DNA of 11,338 bases, taken from an uncultured Bacilli bacterium (GTDB lineage Bacteria > Bacillota_I > Bacilli_A > RF39 > UBA660). Each line of letters starts with the position of its first letter. The stretch's first letter is position 1. Below, piece after piece: positions 1-6,271 of this stretch. The stretch spans positions 1-11,338 of the forward strand of contig CALVVP010000001.1 of the NCBI GenBank assembly GCA_944363895.1. The letters are read 5' to 3'. Under the pieces are notes generated by a model, which was not told the origin of the DNA, searched no databases, and saw only the letters and a list, made by a program, of their open reading frames with translations. A program made the translations under genes and the position numbers.

Positions 1-14
1 CTACTTTTTGTCAT
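1..14 (-). CDS. Start of an unidentified gene cut by the window edge
   Basis: An ATG at 12-14 (minus strand) follows a strong GAGGAGG ribosome-binding site at 19-25 with 4 bases between, and a consensus promoter lies further upstream. Only four full codons (Met-Thr-Lys-Ser) are inside the window, so the product cannot be identified. The signals make a real gene start likely. Confidence 0.6.
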
Positions 15-45
15 ATTTCCTCCTCTATTTAACTCCTACAGTCTA

Positions 46-74
46 ATTATAAACTATTTAAAAAATAAAGTCAA
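46..74 (-). promoter_or_regulatory. Consensus housekeeping-sigma promoter for the left-edge gene
   Basis: On the minus strand a -35 element TTGACT (69-74) and a perfect -10 TATAAT (46-51) are separated by exactly 17 bases. Transcription would start near position 39, giving a leader of about 25 nt that contains the GAGGAGG site. It is one of the two best promoter matches in the window. Confidence 0.85.
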
Positions 75-115
75 TAGAAAAACGAACTAAAGTTTGTGTT
101 TTTAACTAAAATAAA

Positions 116-135
116 AGATAGTCAAAAGACTATCT
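116..135 (-). terminator. Intrinsic terminator after the copper-amine-oxidase-N-domain gene
   Basis: A perfect 8-bp stem AGATAGTC/GACTATCT (116-123 with 128-135) has a 4-base loop. Read on the minus strand it is followed by TTTATTTTAG. The TAG stop of the upstream gene (130-132) lies inside the stem. The stem is only modestly GC-rich but the position is right. Confidence 0.75.
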
Positions 136-1962
136 AATATGTTCATATTCATCTTCGCCAATATATACCCTATTACCATTTTCATCATAGTAATAAGCAC
201 CATCATAATTACTACCATTGTTATAGTCATTACCATTATCAATAGTATATCCATAACGATTTAAAATAGCACTATTAGTTGCTTGATCCCAACCAATACT
301 TGTACCAAACATAGCAGAAATATCACGAGCTGGTATATATGTCGTACCATTTATAATATAAACTTCTGTTTTCTTTCCATTTGTAGGTTGTGGTGTATAC
401 AAATTACCATTAAAATAAATATTAACACCAGATACACCGGATAATTTTTTTTGCGTTAATTGAGCATTTGGTTGTTCACCAGATACTGGTACAGCTGGAT
501 ATTCTTTAAAATAAACTTTATTACCATTTTCATCAATATAGTAAGTATCACTCGTATTATCATTAGCTTCAATATAAACAGAATTATTCTTCCATTCAAC
601 ATCAGCACCATATAAAGTAGAAATAGCAGCTATTGGTAAATATGTCGTACCATTGTGAACGAAAGGTGTGATTTTATTACCATTAGCATCTCTTGGAGTA
701 AATAAAACACCATCCACATAAATATTAACTCCCATATAAGCATCAATAGTAACATTTTCTAATTTACTAGGATCACTTGGAGTAACGCTAGATTTTAAAT
801 CACTAGTATCTAAATAGCCACGATCGATAGCTAATTCCATTTCGTTTCCATTTTTATAATAAACAAATCCTTGTTCCTCACTAATTCTAACAGGTTTATT
901 ATTAATAGAATATTCAATATAATCTCTATAATCAATACGATTAGAATTTTCATTATATACTTTAGATACCATTAAAGATTGTTTATAATTTAAATATTGA
1001 TTAAGTGCATTACTTAATTCTGTATAGTAAGCATATTTAGTATTTATCGTTTCACTAATTAAATTAGTATCACCATAGATTGATAAAATCACATCTTGAT
1101 TAGAACTACTACTAGCTGTATAATTACCAGATTCAATAGCTTTTTCAATCTTATCATAGAAGATATCAGCATCTCTCATCGCTTGTAGGCACATAGCTTC
1201 ATTATCTTTTGGAATAATAGCTGTATTGTATTCTGTTCTAAAAGTAGGTTTTGAACTATATCCATAAGTTGCAACTAAATTTGGAATAACAACTAATGTT
1301 TTATCTTTACTTAATTTTGAATCATCTAAAGTTATTATTCTTGAATCGACAATTTGGTTATTCTTAAGTTCATATACACCAATATTTACTAAACTATTAT
1401 TGCCAATACTATTAGCAAATACGCAAGTATAATCATCAGCATAATCTTCCAAATCTTTAACTGATATATTAGTAACACTTGAAAAAACTAATTTACTTTC
1501 ATTAATTTTACTTTCTAAGTATTTTTTAATAATTTGTTTTTCAGTATTATTCAAATCATCCATAACACTTTCATATTCTGTTTCAATCATATTGATGCTA
1601 GCTAACATTCTTGCCATACTATTTGCTCTATTGCCAGTATGACCAACAAACATTCCGCCATTAGCTAAAACAGTATAAACATCTTGAAAATCATTATCAA
1701 TATCTTCAATAATTTCATTTAACTCCTTAGCTTGTCTATCAGTAACATAATTAGATATATAAGATTCCTCATTAACATATTCGTCATTTCCATTATAAGT
1801 TATACTGATAGTTGGAAATTCAACATTAGCAGCCTCAGCTTTAGTAGCCCCTGCTCCAACAACAAAACCAGTTGCTAAAACAAAAGGTAAAGCTTTCTTT
1901 AAAACTAATTTTTTGCTTTTTTCTAATAATTCTTTTATTCTTTGTCTATTGATATTAATCAT
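130..1962 (-). CDS. Secreted protein with two C-terminal copper-amine-oxidase-N-like domains
   Basis: A 610-residue exported protein of unknown function. Residues 1-44 look like a signal peptide: a long Lys/Arg-rich start, a hydrophobic stretch (ALPFVLATGFVVGAGA), then cleavage after AEA. Residues about 45-400 match nothing I recognise. Two related domains follow at about 411-466 and 511-570, each with the GVNIYxxGxLxTP start and the NGTTYxP core of the copper amine oxidase N-terminal family. That family is common in Firmicutes surface proteins and is not itself catalytic. Each is followed by a YYxDENGNxVY tail (about 474-485 and 590-601), so domain plus tail looks tandemly duplicated. The start at 1962 is preferred over an in-frame ATG at 1992: it has AAAGGGGG (1970-1977) 7 bases upstream, and the predicted transcription start near 1988 excludes the earlier ATG. 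The gene appears monocistronic. A cell-wall role is inference. Confidence 0.85.
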   Translation of the reverse strand: MININRQRIKELLEKSKKLVLKKALPFVLATGFVVGAGATKAEAANVEFPTISITYNGNDEYVNEESYISNYVTDRQAKELNEIIEDIDNDFQDVYTVLANGGMFVGHTGNRANSMARMLASINMIETEYESVMDDLNNTEKQIIKKYLESKINESKLVFSSVTNISVKDLEDYADDYTCVFANSIGNNSLVNIGVYELKNNQIVDSRIITLDDSKLSKDKTLVVIPNLVATYGYSSKPTFRTEYNTAIIPKDNEAMCLQAMRDADIFYDKIEKAIESGNYTASSSSNQDVILSIYGDTNLISETINTKYAYYTELSNALNQYLNYKQSLMVSKVYNENSNRIDYRDYIEYSINNKPVRISEEQGFVYYKNGNEMELAIDRGYLDTSDLKSSVTPSDPSKLENVTIDAYMGVNIYVDGVLFTPRDANGNKITPFVHNGTTYLPIAAISTLYGADVEWKNNSVYIEANDNTSDTYYIDENGNKVYFKEYPAVPVSGEQPNAQLTQKKLSGVSGVNIYFNGNLYTPQPTNGKKTEVYIINGTTYIPARDISAMFGTSIGWDQATNSAILNRYGYTIDNGNDYNNGSNYDGAYYYDENGNRVYIGEDEYEHIR

Positions 1963-1994
1963 TATTATTCCCCCTTTAATTAATATTGTCATTT

Positions 1995-2023
1995 ATACTA
2001 ACATAAATAAAAGCAAAAGTCAA
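1995..2023 (-). promoter_or_regulatory. Promoter of the copper-amine-oxidase-N-domain gene
   Basis: On the minus strand a -35 TTGACT (2018-2023) and a -10 TAGTAT (1995-2000) are separated by 17 bases, with a TG one base upstream of the -10 (extended -10). Predicted transcription starts near 1988, which supports translation from the ATG at 1962. Confidence 0.7.
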
Positions 2024-2027
2024 ATTA

Positions 2028-2061
2028 AAGAACTGACTAAAAATCTAAGCTGTCAGTTCTT
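2028..2061 (-). terminator. Probable terminator of murC
   Basis: A perfect 10-bp stem AAGAACTGAC/GTCAGTTCTT (2028-2037 with 2052-2061) encloses a 14-base loop. On the minus strand it is followed by a weak T-rich stretch (TTCTTTAATTTG). The murC TGA stop (2053-2055) is inside the stem. The large loop and poor T-run lower confidence. Confidence 0.6.
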
Positions 2062-3366
2062 CATATTATTTTCTAATAATTCTTCATATTTATTTTGTAA
2101 AACATAGATATCTTTACTACTCATAAATAGCATAACGGCATTTTTATGTTTTAATAATTTATCTACCATATCTAAATTGATATATTCACCATTATCTAAT
2201 TTATCAAGAATTACTTGACAAGTTACGTCATCATAACCAATCTCTTCACGATCAACACCAACATCCATAACATAAGCCTTATCAGCCAAATTAAGGGCAT
2301 CAGCAAATTCTTGCGCCATTTCTTTAGTTCTTGATAAAGTGTGTGTCTTCAATATAGCCACAATTTCTTTATCAGGATATTTTTGTCTTGCTCCTTTAAT
2401 AGTTACTTTGACTTCGGTTGGATGATGAGCATAATCGTCGATAGTTACAATATCACCAATTACTTTTTCTTTAAACCTTCTTTTAGCTCCTTTAAATGTT
2501 TTTAAATATTTAGCAACTTCTTTAGCTTCTAACCTTTCATAATAACAAACACCAATTACAGCTAAAGCATTTAATAACATATGTTTTCCATATAAAGGTA
2601 AATCAAAATGTCCATAATAGTTTTCTTCGACAAACACATCAAAACTCGTTCCTTCATTAGAATATTCGACATCTTTGGCAATAATATCATTATCTTCATT
2701 TAAACCATAGTAAAAAATAGGAACATTTACATCTAATGTATGAGTATATGGATCATCGCCACAGGCAATAACCATCTTCTCAGCTAATCGAGCATATTCT
2801 TGATAAGCAGAAATAACATCATCGATATCTTTATAATAATCAATATGGTCAAGTTCAATATTAGTTATAATAGCATAATATGGTGTATAATTTAAAAAAT
2901 GTCTTTTATATTCACAAGCTTCCAAAGCAAAATACTCGTTTTCTTTACTAGCGTCACCAGTACCATCACCAATTAAATAATTACAACCAGTAATATTTTT
3001 TAAAACATGACTTAACATAGCTGTTGTCGTTGTTTTACCATGACAACCAGCAATTGTAATTGTTTTAAACATTCTCGTTAATTTACCAACCATATCTTGA
3101 TATGAATATATTTTTAATCCCAATTCTTTAGCTCGAACAATCTCTTCATGAGTATCTTTAAAAGCATTCCCTTGAATAATTATCATATCTTCTTTGATAT
3201 TATCTTTGTTAAATTCATAAATTTTAATTCCTTTTTCGACTAATGCTTGTTCTGTAAAAAAGTGATCAGGTTTATCACTACCTTCTACTTCATAACCTAA
3301 CCCGTCAAGAATTTGCGCTAAAGCACTCATCCCTGTACCTTTTATTCCAACCAGAAAGTATTTCAT
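2053..3366 (-). CDS. murC: UDP-N-acetylmuramate--L-alanine ligase
   Basis: A cytoplasmic ATP-dependent ligase that adds the first amino acid, L-alanine, to UDP-N-acetylmuramate in peptidoglycan synthesis. At 437 residues it is full length for the family. It shows the N-terminal nucleotide-sugar-binding loop GIKGTGMS (7-14), the ATP-binding loop GCHGKTTTT (107-115), EACEYKRHF (149-157, the form I know from Bacillus-type MurC) and the family signature DDYAHHPTE (310-318). The start is set by AGGAG (3375-3379), 8 bases before the ATG. The gene ends in a TGA inside its terminator, so TGA is a stop codon here, arguing against a Mycoplasma-type code. It has its own probable promoter and no other cell-wall gene beside it. 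Its presence implies at least part of a peptidoglycan pathway. Confidence 0.97.
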   Translation of the reverse strand: MKYFLVGIKGTGMSALAQILDGLGYEVEGSDKPDHFFTEQALVEKGIKIYEFNKDNIKEDMIIIQGNAFKDTHEEIVRAKELGLKIYSYQDMVGKLTRMFKTITIAGCHGKTTTTAMLSHVLKNITGCNYLIGDGTGDASKENEYFALEACEYKRHFLNYTPYYAIITNIELDHIDYYKDIDDVISAYQEYARLAEKMVIACGDDPYTHTLDVNVPIFYYGLNEDNDIIAKDVEYSNEGTSFDVFVEENYYGHFDLPLYGKHMLLNALAVIGVCYYERLEAKEVAKYLKTFKGAKRRFKEKVIGDIVTIDDYAHHPTEVKVTIKGARQKYPDKEIVAILKTHTLSRTKEMAQEFADALNLADKAYVMDVGVDREEIGYDDVTCQVILDKLDNGEYINLDMVDKLLKHKNAVMLFMSSKDIYVLQNKYEELLENNMKN

Positions 3367-3385
3367 TTAACCATCTCCTATTATT

Positions 3386-3415
3386 ATTTTACACCATTTA
3401 GAAGTAAAAAGTCCA
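3386..3415 (-). promoter_or_regulatory. Probable murC promoter
   Basis: On the minus strand a -10 TAAAAT (3386-3391) lies 18 bases from a weak -35 TGGACT (3410-3415). The start would be near 3379, giving a leader of only about 13 nt that begins at the AGGAG site. The -35 match is mediocre, but the obgE terminator upstream means murC needs its own promoter. Confidence 0.5.
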
Positions 3416-3438
3416 TAAATTTTATTAAAAATAATTAA

Positions 3439-3460
3439 AAAGCTATGGAATCATAGCTTT
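3439..3460 (-). terminator. Intrinsic terminator of obgE
   Basis: A perfect 9-bp stem AAAGCTATG/CATAGCTTT (3439-3447 with 3452-3460) with a 4-base loop. On the minus strand it is followed by TTAATTATTTTTAAT. The obgE TAA stop (3459-3461) overlaps the edge of the stem. Confidence 0.8.
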
Positions 3461-4727
3461 ACTCTTTATATTCAAACTCTAAATCTAAAATTCTAATTGT
3501 ATCCCCTTCGATAGCACCTAATTCTCTTAATTTATCATCAACACCATATTTTCTTAATTTATTAGCAAATCTATTAGCTGCTTCATCAGTATTAAATTTA
3601 GTCATTTTTAATAATTTCTCGATTTTTTCCCCTTTTACGATCCAAGTATTTCCTTCTTTAGTAATCGTGAATGGTTGTTCTTCTTTAAACTTATATAAAA
3701 CATGACTCTCAAACTTTTCTTCTTCATATAATGGTTCTTTTTTAATTGTTTCTAATTTTTTAGCTAAGGCTTCGATTACTTCTTTTAATCCTTCGTTAGT
3801 AATCGCTTTAACTGGATAAATATCTAATTTTACTTTCTGTTTAAATTTTTCTAAATTTTCTAAAGCCTTAGGCATATCCATCTTATTAGCAATGATAATT
3901 TGGGGTTTTTCTAATATTTTCGAATTAAATTCTTTTAATTCTTTATTGATAATTATATAATCTTCATAAGGATCTCTTCCCTCAGTTGCTCCCATATCAA
4001 TAACATGAGCAATTATTCTGGTTCTTTCAATATGTTTTAAAAATTGATCACCTAATCCTTCACCTTGGGAAGCTCCTTCGATTAAACCAGGTAAATCTGC
4101 AACCACAAAAGAAGTATTATTCGCTTTAACCACCCCTAAATTAGGTTTTAAAGTCGTAAAATGGTATTCAGCTATTTTCGGTTTAGCTTGCGATATTTTG
4201 GAAATAATCGTTGATTTTCCCACACTAGGCATCCCAACTAATCCAACATCTGCTAATAATTTTAATTCAACTTTAACTTTTCTAATTTCGCCAGGTTCGC
4301 CATTTTCCGCAAAATGCGGTGCGGGATTAGATTTAGTCGCAAAAGCAATATTTCCACGACCTCCTCTTCCGCCACTAGCAACGACTACTTCATCATCTTT
4401 TTTTGTTAAATCAGCAATCACTAAATTAGTATCTAAATCAGTTATAACCGTTCCTAAAGGTACTCTAACAATCACATCCTCCGCTTTTTTCCCATTCATT
4501 CCTTTTCCTAAACCGTTACTTCCTTTTTTTCCTTTAATTTGTTTTTGATATTTTAAATCAATTAAAGTATTTAATCCTTCATCCACTTTAAAAATAATAT
4601 CCGATCCTTTGCCCCCATTACCACCATAGGGTCCACCCATTTCCACAAATTTTTCTCTTCTAAAGGCCATACAGCCATCGCCGCCTGAACCGGCGATAAG
4701 TTCTAATTTTACTTCATCGATAAACAT
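3459..4727 (-). CDS. obgE: Obg family GTPase
   Basis: An essential GTPase that in well-studied bacteria binds the 50S ribosomal subunit and links ribosome assembly to growth and stress. The 422-residue protein shows the glycine-rich Obg fold in the first ~155 residues (GGDGCMAFRREK, GGRGGRGN). A G domain follows with P-loop GMPSVGKS (165-172), switch/G3 DLPG (211-214) and G4 NKMD (281-284). The C-terminal OCT-type domain (about 343-422) is typical of the Firmicutes form. I chose the ATG at 4727, giving the usual MFIDEVKLEL start, over an in-frame TTG at 4733. GGTGA (4734-4738) is 6 bases from the ATG but touches the TTG. The gene diverges from the UPF0316 gene and is apparently monocistronic, unlike the frequent rplU-rpmA-obg cluster. 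Confidence 0.97.
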   Translation of the reverse strand: MFIDEVKLELIAGSGGDGCMAFRREKFVEMGGPYGGNGGKGSDIIFKVDEGLNTLIDLKYQKQIKGKKGSNGLGKGMNGKKAEDVIVRVPLGTVITDLDTNLVIADLTKKDDEVVVASGGRGGRGNIAFATKSNPAPHFAENGEPGEIRKVKVELKLLADVGLVGMPSVGKSTIISKISQAKPKIAEYHFTTLKPNLGVVKANNTSFVVADLPGLIEGASQGEGLGDQFLKHIERTRIIAHVIDMGATEGRDPYEDYIIINKELKEFNSKILEKPQIIIANKMDMPKALENLEKFKQKVKLDIYPVKAITNEGLKEVIEALAKKLETIKKEPLYEEEKFESHVLYKFKEEQPFTITKEGNTWIVKGEKIEKLLKMTKFNTDEAANRFANKLRKYGVDDKLRELGAIEGDTIRILDLEFEYKE

Positions 4728-4745
4728 AGTCAATCACCACTTACC

Positions 4746-4751
4746 ATTATA
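4746..4751 (-). promoter_or_regulatory. -10 element of the obgE promoter
   Basis: A perfect TATAAT reads on the minus strand. I find no convincing -35 at 16-18 bases. Transcription would begin near 4739, leaving a leader of only about 12 nt that starts at the GGTGA ribosome-binding site. Confidence 0.55.
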
Positions 4752-4798
4752 CACTAAAACTAATTTTTTTTAAAATAAAGTAAAAATTTTCAAATAAA

Positions 4799-4807
4799 TG
4801 GTATAAT
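4799..4807 (+). promoter_or_regulatory. Extended -10 promoter of the UPF0316 gene
   Basis: TGG followed by TATAAT (4802-4807) is an extended -10 element; a second, overlapping TATAAT lies at 4807-4812. The -35 region (AGTAAA, 4779-4784) is weak, which extended -10 promoters tolerate. The start near 4814 gives a leader of about 10 nt. It is arranged back to back with the obgE promoter. Confidence 0.6.
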
Positions 4808-4823
4808 ATAATTGGTGAAGAAT

Positions 4824-5351
4824 ATGGAACTATTTTTATTATGTTTAAAAATTTTTGGCGCACGGATATTAGATGTTTCTTTAGGTACCTTAAGAATGAT
4901 GATTACTGTTAAAGGTAAAAATTTGTATGCGAGTTTAGTTGGTTTTTTTGAAATATTTGTTTGGTTTATTATTGTTAAAGAAGCTTTAAACACAGATGAA
5001 ACCAGTATTTGGATTGCTATTGCTTATTCATTAGGTTTTGCTACTGGTACTTATATTGGTGGTATTCTATCTAAAAAATTCATTTCTGGTAATTTAAGTG
5101 TTCAAATAATTACTGATAAAGCTTATCCTGATATGGTCAATGTTTTAAGAAATGAAGGCTATGGTGTAACTGTTATCGATGTTGAAGGTAAAAACAAAGA
5201 AGAAGAAAAAGATATGTTATTTATCGAAATAAAAGATAAAAGTTTTAATCATTTACAAAAAATAGTTAAACAAATTGATCATGATGCTTTTATTGTTGTT
5301 AATGAAACTAAATATGTTATGAATGGATTTTTAGAAAATATCGTAAAATAG
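4824..5351 (+). CDS. UPF0316 / DUF2179 (YebE-like) membrane protein
   Basis: A 175-residue protein resembling the UPF0316 family (B. subtilis YebE), whose function I do not know. The N-terminal half has about three membrane segments (roughly residues 3-20, 33-55 and 63-85), with the GARILDVSLGTLRMM motif (12-26) characteristic of the family. The C-terminal half (about 95-170) is the soluble, ferredoxin-like DUF2179 domain, with GYGVTVIDVEGK and a final VNETKYVMNGF. The start is placed at the ATG at 4824 because GGTGA (4814-4818) lies 5 bases upstream; the frame is open from a TTG at 4812. It is the only plus-strand gene, divergent from obgE and convergent with the lipoprotein gene. DUF2179 domains have been proposed to bind small ligands; nothing here shows which. 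Confidence 0.88.
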   Translation: MELFLLCLKIFGARILDVSLGTLRMMITVKGKNLYASLVGFFEIFVWFIIVKEALNTDETSIWIAIAYSLGFATGTYIGGILSKKFISGNLSVQIITDKAYPDMVNVLRNEGYGVTVIDVEGKNKEEEKDMLFIEIKDKSFNHLQKIVKQIDHDAFIVVNETKYVMNGFLENIVK

Positions 5352-5376
5352 CTTAGGAATTTACCTAAGCTATTTT
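5345..5376. terminator. Bidirectional terminator shared by two convergent genes
   Basis: A perfect 13-bp stem AAAATAGCTTAGG/CCTAAGCTATTTT (5345-5357 with 5364-5376) with a 6-base loop gives an A-run and T-run in both directions. The stop of the plus-strand gene (TAG, 5349-5351) and of the minus-strand lipoprotein gene (TAA, 5375-5377) both fall in or touch the stem. Confidence 0.88.
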
Positions 5377-5914
5377 AATAATTATAAACACCATTTATTT
5401 TATCATATGTCATCTGATCTAGTGTATCGACTGTCCATTCGTCATTTTCTTTCGTTAAACTAATTTCAATAGTATATCTTACTTTATCTTTAGCATCTTT
5501 TAATTGATTTAATTTATAATCATTAAATTTAGATACGCTATATACACCATTTTCATCATTAAATTCTTCCATATTATTATTCATATAGTTATTTGCTTCA
5601 TCTAATACCTTTTTAAAATCAGTAACTGATATTTCAACTGTGACAACTGCTTCATCACCATCAATTGTTTCATCTTTTATTTCATAAACTAAATTCTGAT
5701 AATGTTTTTTCATGATATCTTTATACATTACTTTTTGATTTTCATTTAAAGTAGTATCTTCATTTAACACATTATCTAAATCAGTTAATACACTATTATC
5801 TAAAGCTTGATACTTTTTTAAAAATTCCTCGGTTTTTTTAGTTGGTGTATTAGATAAATCATTACAACCACATAATAATAATAAACTTAAAACAATATAA
5901 ATAATTTTTTTCAT
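5375..5914 (-). CDS. Small putative lipoprotein of unknown function
   Basis: A 179-residue protein with a typical lipoprotein signal: MKK, a hydrophobic run (IIYIVLSLLLL), then a lipobox-like LCGC with the lipidated cysteine at residue 17. The mature part is acidic and polar. Its alternating Lys/Glu strands (YEIKDETIDGDEAVVTVEIS; YTIEISLTKENDEWTVDTL) look like the small alpha-beta folds of DUF4878/DUF5105-type lipoproteins, but I cannot assign a family. GAGGTG (5919-5924) lies 4 bases before the ATG. I found no convincing promoter in the 210 bases upstream. It could be read through from the pilin gene if the hairpin at 6099-6128 does not terminate transcription. It would be anchored on the outer face of the membrane. 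Confidence 0.85.
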   Translation of the reverse strand: MKKIIYIVLSLLLLCGCNDLSNTPTKKTEEFLKKYQALDNSVLTDLDNVLNEDTTLNENQKVMYKDIMKKHYQNLVYEIKDETIDGDEAVVTVEISVTDFKKVLDEANNYMNNNMEEFNDENGVYSVSKFNDYKLNQLKDAKDKVRYTIEISLTKENDEWTVDTLDQMTYDKINGVYNY

Positions 5915-6124
5915 ATTTCACCTCAAATATAGTTTGGCAAAATAAGAATAAAATATACTAATATTTTAATTTTTATAGATTAATATATAGTAAATGGATA
6001 AAACGTTGGATTGTTAGTTTAGTGTGAACCTCCTCCCTTTTAAGGGAGGAGGCGGACATACTCCTTGTATTTTATCTATTCCCAAGAGAAAAAGAGTTAT
6101 AGATTTCAAACTCTCGTTTGAAAT
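5915..6124. other. Longest intergenic stretch; palindrome and hairpin, no gene
   Basis: This 210-base gap lies between the prepilin-like gene and the lipoprotein gene. It holds the 24-bp palindrome at 6029-6052 and most of the hairpin at 6099-6128. The part from about 5930 to 6000 is very AT-rich with no clear promoter. A 24-codon minus-strand frame runs through the palindrome from an ATG near 6060, but its AAGGAG is only one base from the ATG, so I do not call it a gene. Confidence 0.6.
6021..6062. repeat. GC-rich palindrome with extendable stem
   Basis: The core is a perfect inverted repeat of 11 bp, CCTCCTCCCTT with AAGGGAGGAGG (6029-6039 and 6042-6052), around a TT centre. Six more pairs can form outside it (6021-6026 with 6057-6062) across an internal loop. 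One of them is a G-U wobble if the plus strand is transcribed but an A-C mismatch on the minus strand. There is no T-run on either side, so it is not a standard intrinsic terminator. It stands out from its AT-rich surroundings. It could be a structured RNA, a protein-binding site, or the end of a repeated or mobile element. Confidence 0.7.
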
Positions 6125-6128
6125 CTAT
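6099..6128 (-). repeat. Perfect 13-bp hairpin with GAGA loop at the end of the variable region
   Basis: ATAGATTTCAAAC pairs perfectly with GTTTGAAATCTAT (6116-6128 with 6099-6111) around a 4-base loop reading GAGA on the coding strand. The stop codon of the prepilin-like gene (6125-6127) is in the stem. In characterised DGRs, a hairpin or cruciform with a GRNA tetraloop just after the variable region aids target recognition; this loop fits that pattern. The alternative is an intrinsic terminator, because AACTCTTTTTCTCTT follows. The stem is AT-rich (4 GC pairs of 13), and both roles are possible. Confidence 0.75.
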
Positions 6129-6271
6129 GGGATGAGGACTGCACGCGCGCTGCCGTAGCTGGCGCTACCACCATTGTTCCTGTAGAAGAAGAACACGCCC
6201 GCATTGGAGCCAGCGTAAGAGTCGCCGCCACGCTGAAACCATGAGTAACTAGAGTAGACGAAGTACGCGTA
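6125..6271 (-). other. Candidate DGR variable region of the prepilin-like gene
   Basis: The last 48 sense codons (residues 468-515) count by hand to 82 G/C of 144 bases, about 57%; sampled stretches elsewhere in the gene give 25-42%. Of these codons, 38 end in C or T and only three end in A. The likely diversified core (about 6146-6223, residues 484-509) is mostly NNY codons, as expected when AAY codons of a template are mutated at their adenines. From the Phe codon at residue 479 to residue 509, adenine is about 16% of the coding strand. The constant end RAVLIP (6128-6145) would be the initiation-of-mutagenic-homology side. The exact 5' boundary is uncertain without the template. Confidence 0.7.

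Noticed and set aside
78..103. Possible plus-strand terminator hairpin (AAAAAC ... GTTTTT)
   Set aside because: The inner stem needs a wobble and a bulge, and no plus-strand gene precedes it; it overlaps nothing that needs it.
1913..2107. 64-codon plus-strand frame
   Set aside because: It straddles the start of the secreted protein, a promoter, a terminator and the murC end on the other strand; no start signals.
4198..4548. 116-codon plus-strand frame
   Set aside because: It is antisense to the conserved G and Obg domains of obgE, and its Pro/Phe-rich content mirrors the Gly/Lys-rich gene.
4790..4993. 67-codon minus-strand frame
   Set aside because: It is antisense to the start of the UPF0316 gene and its promoter, with no ribosome-binding site or homology.
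5926..5931. TATATT as a -10 element for the lipoprotein gene
   Set aside because: Transcription from it would begin inside the ribosome-binding site and destroy it, and no -35 is present.
5915..6124. A DGR template repeat in the gap after the prepilin-like gene
   Set aside because: No stretch resembles the variable region; the motif of its constant end (complement of CGTGCAGTCCTCATC) occurs only once in the window.
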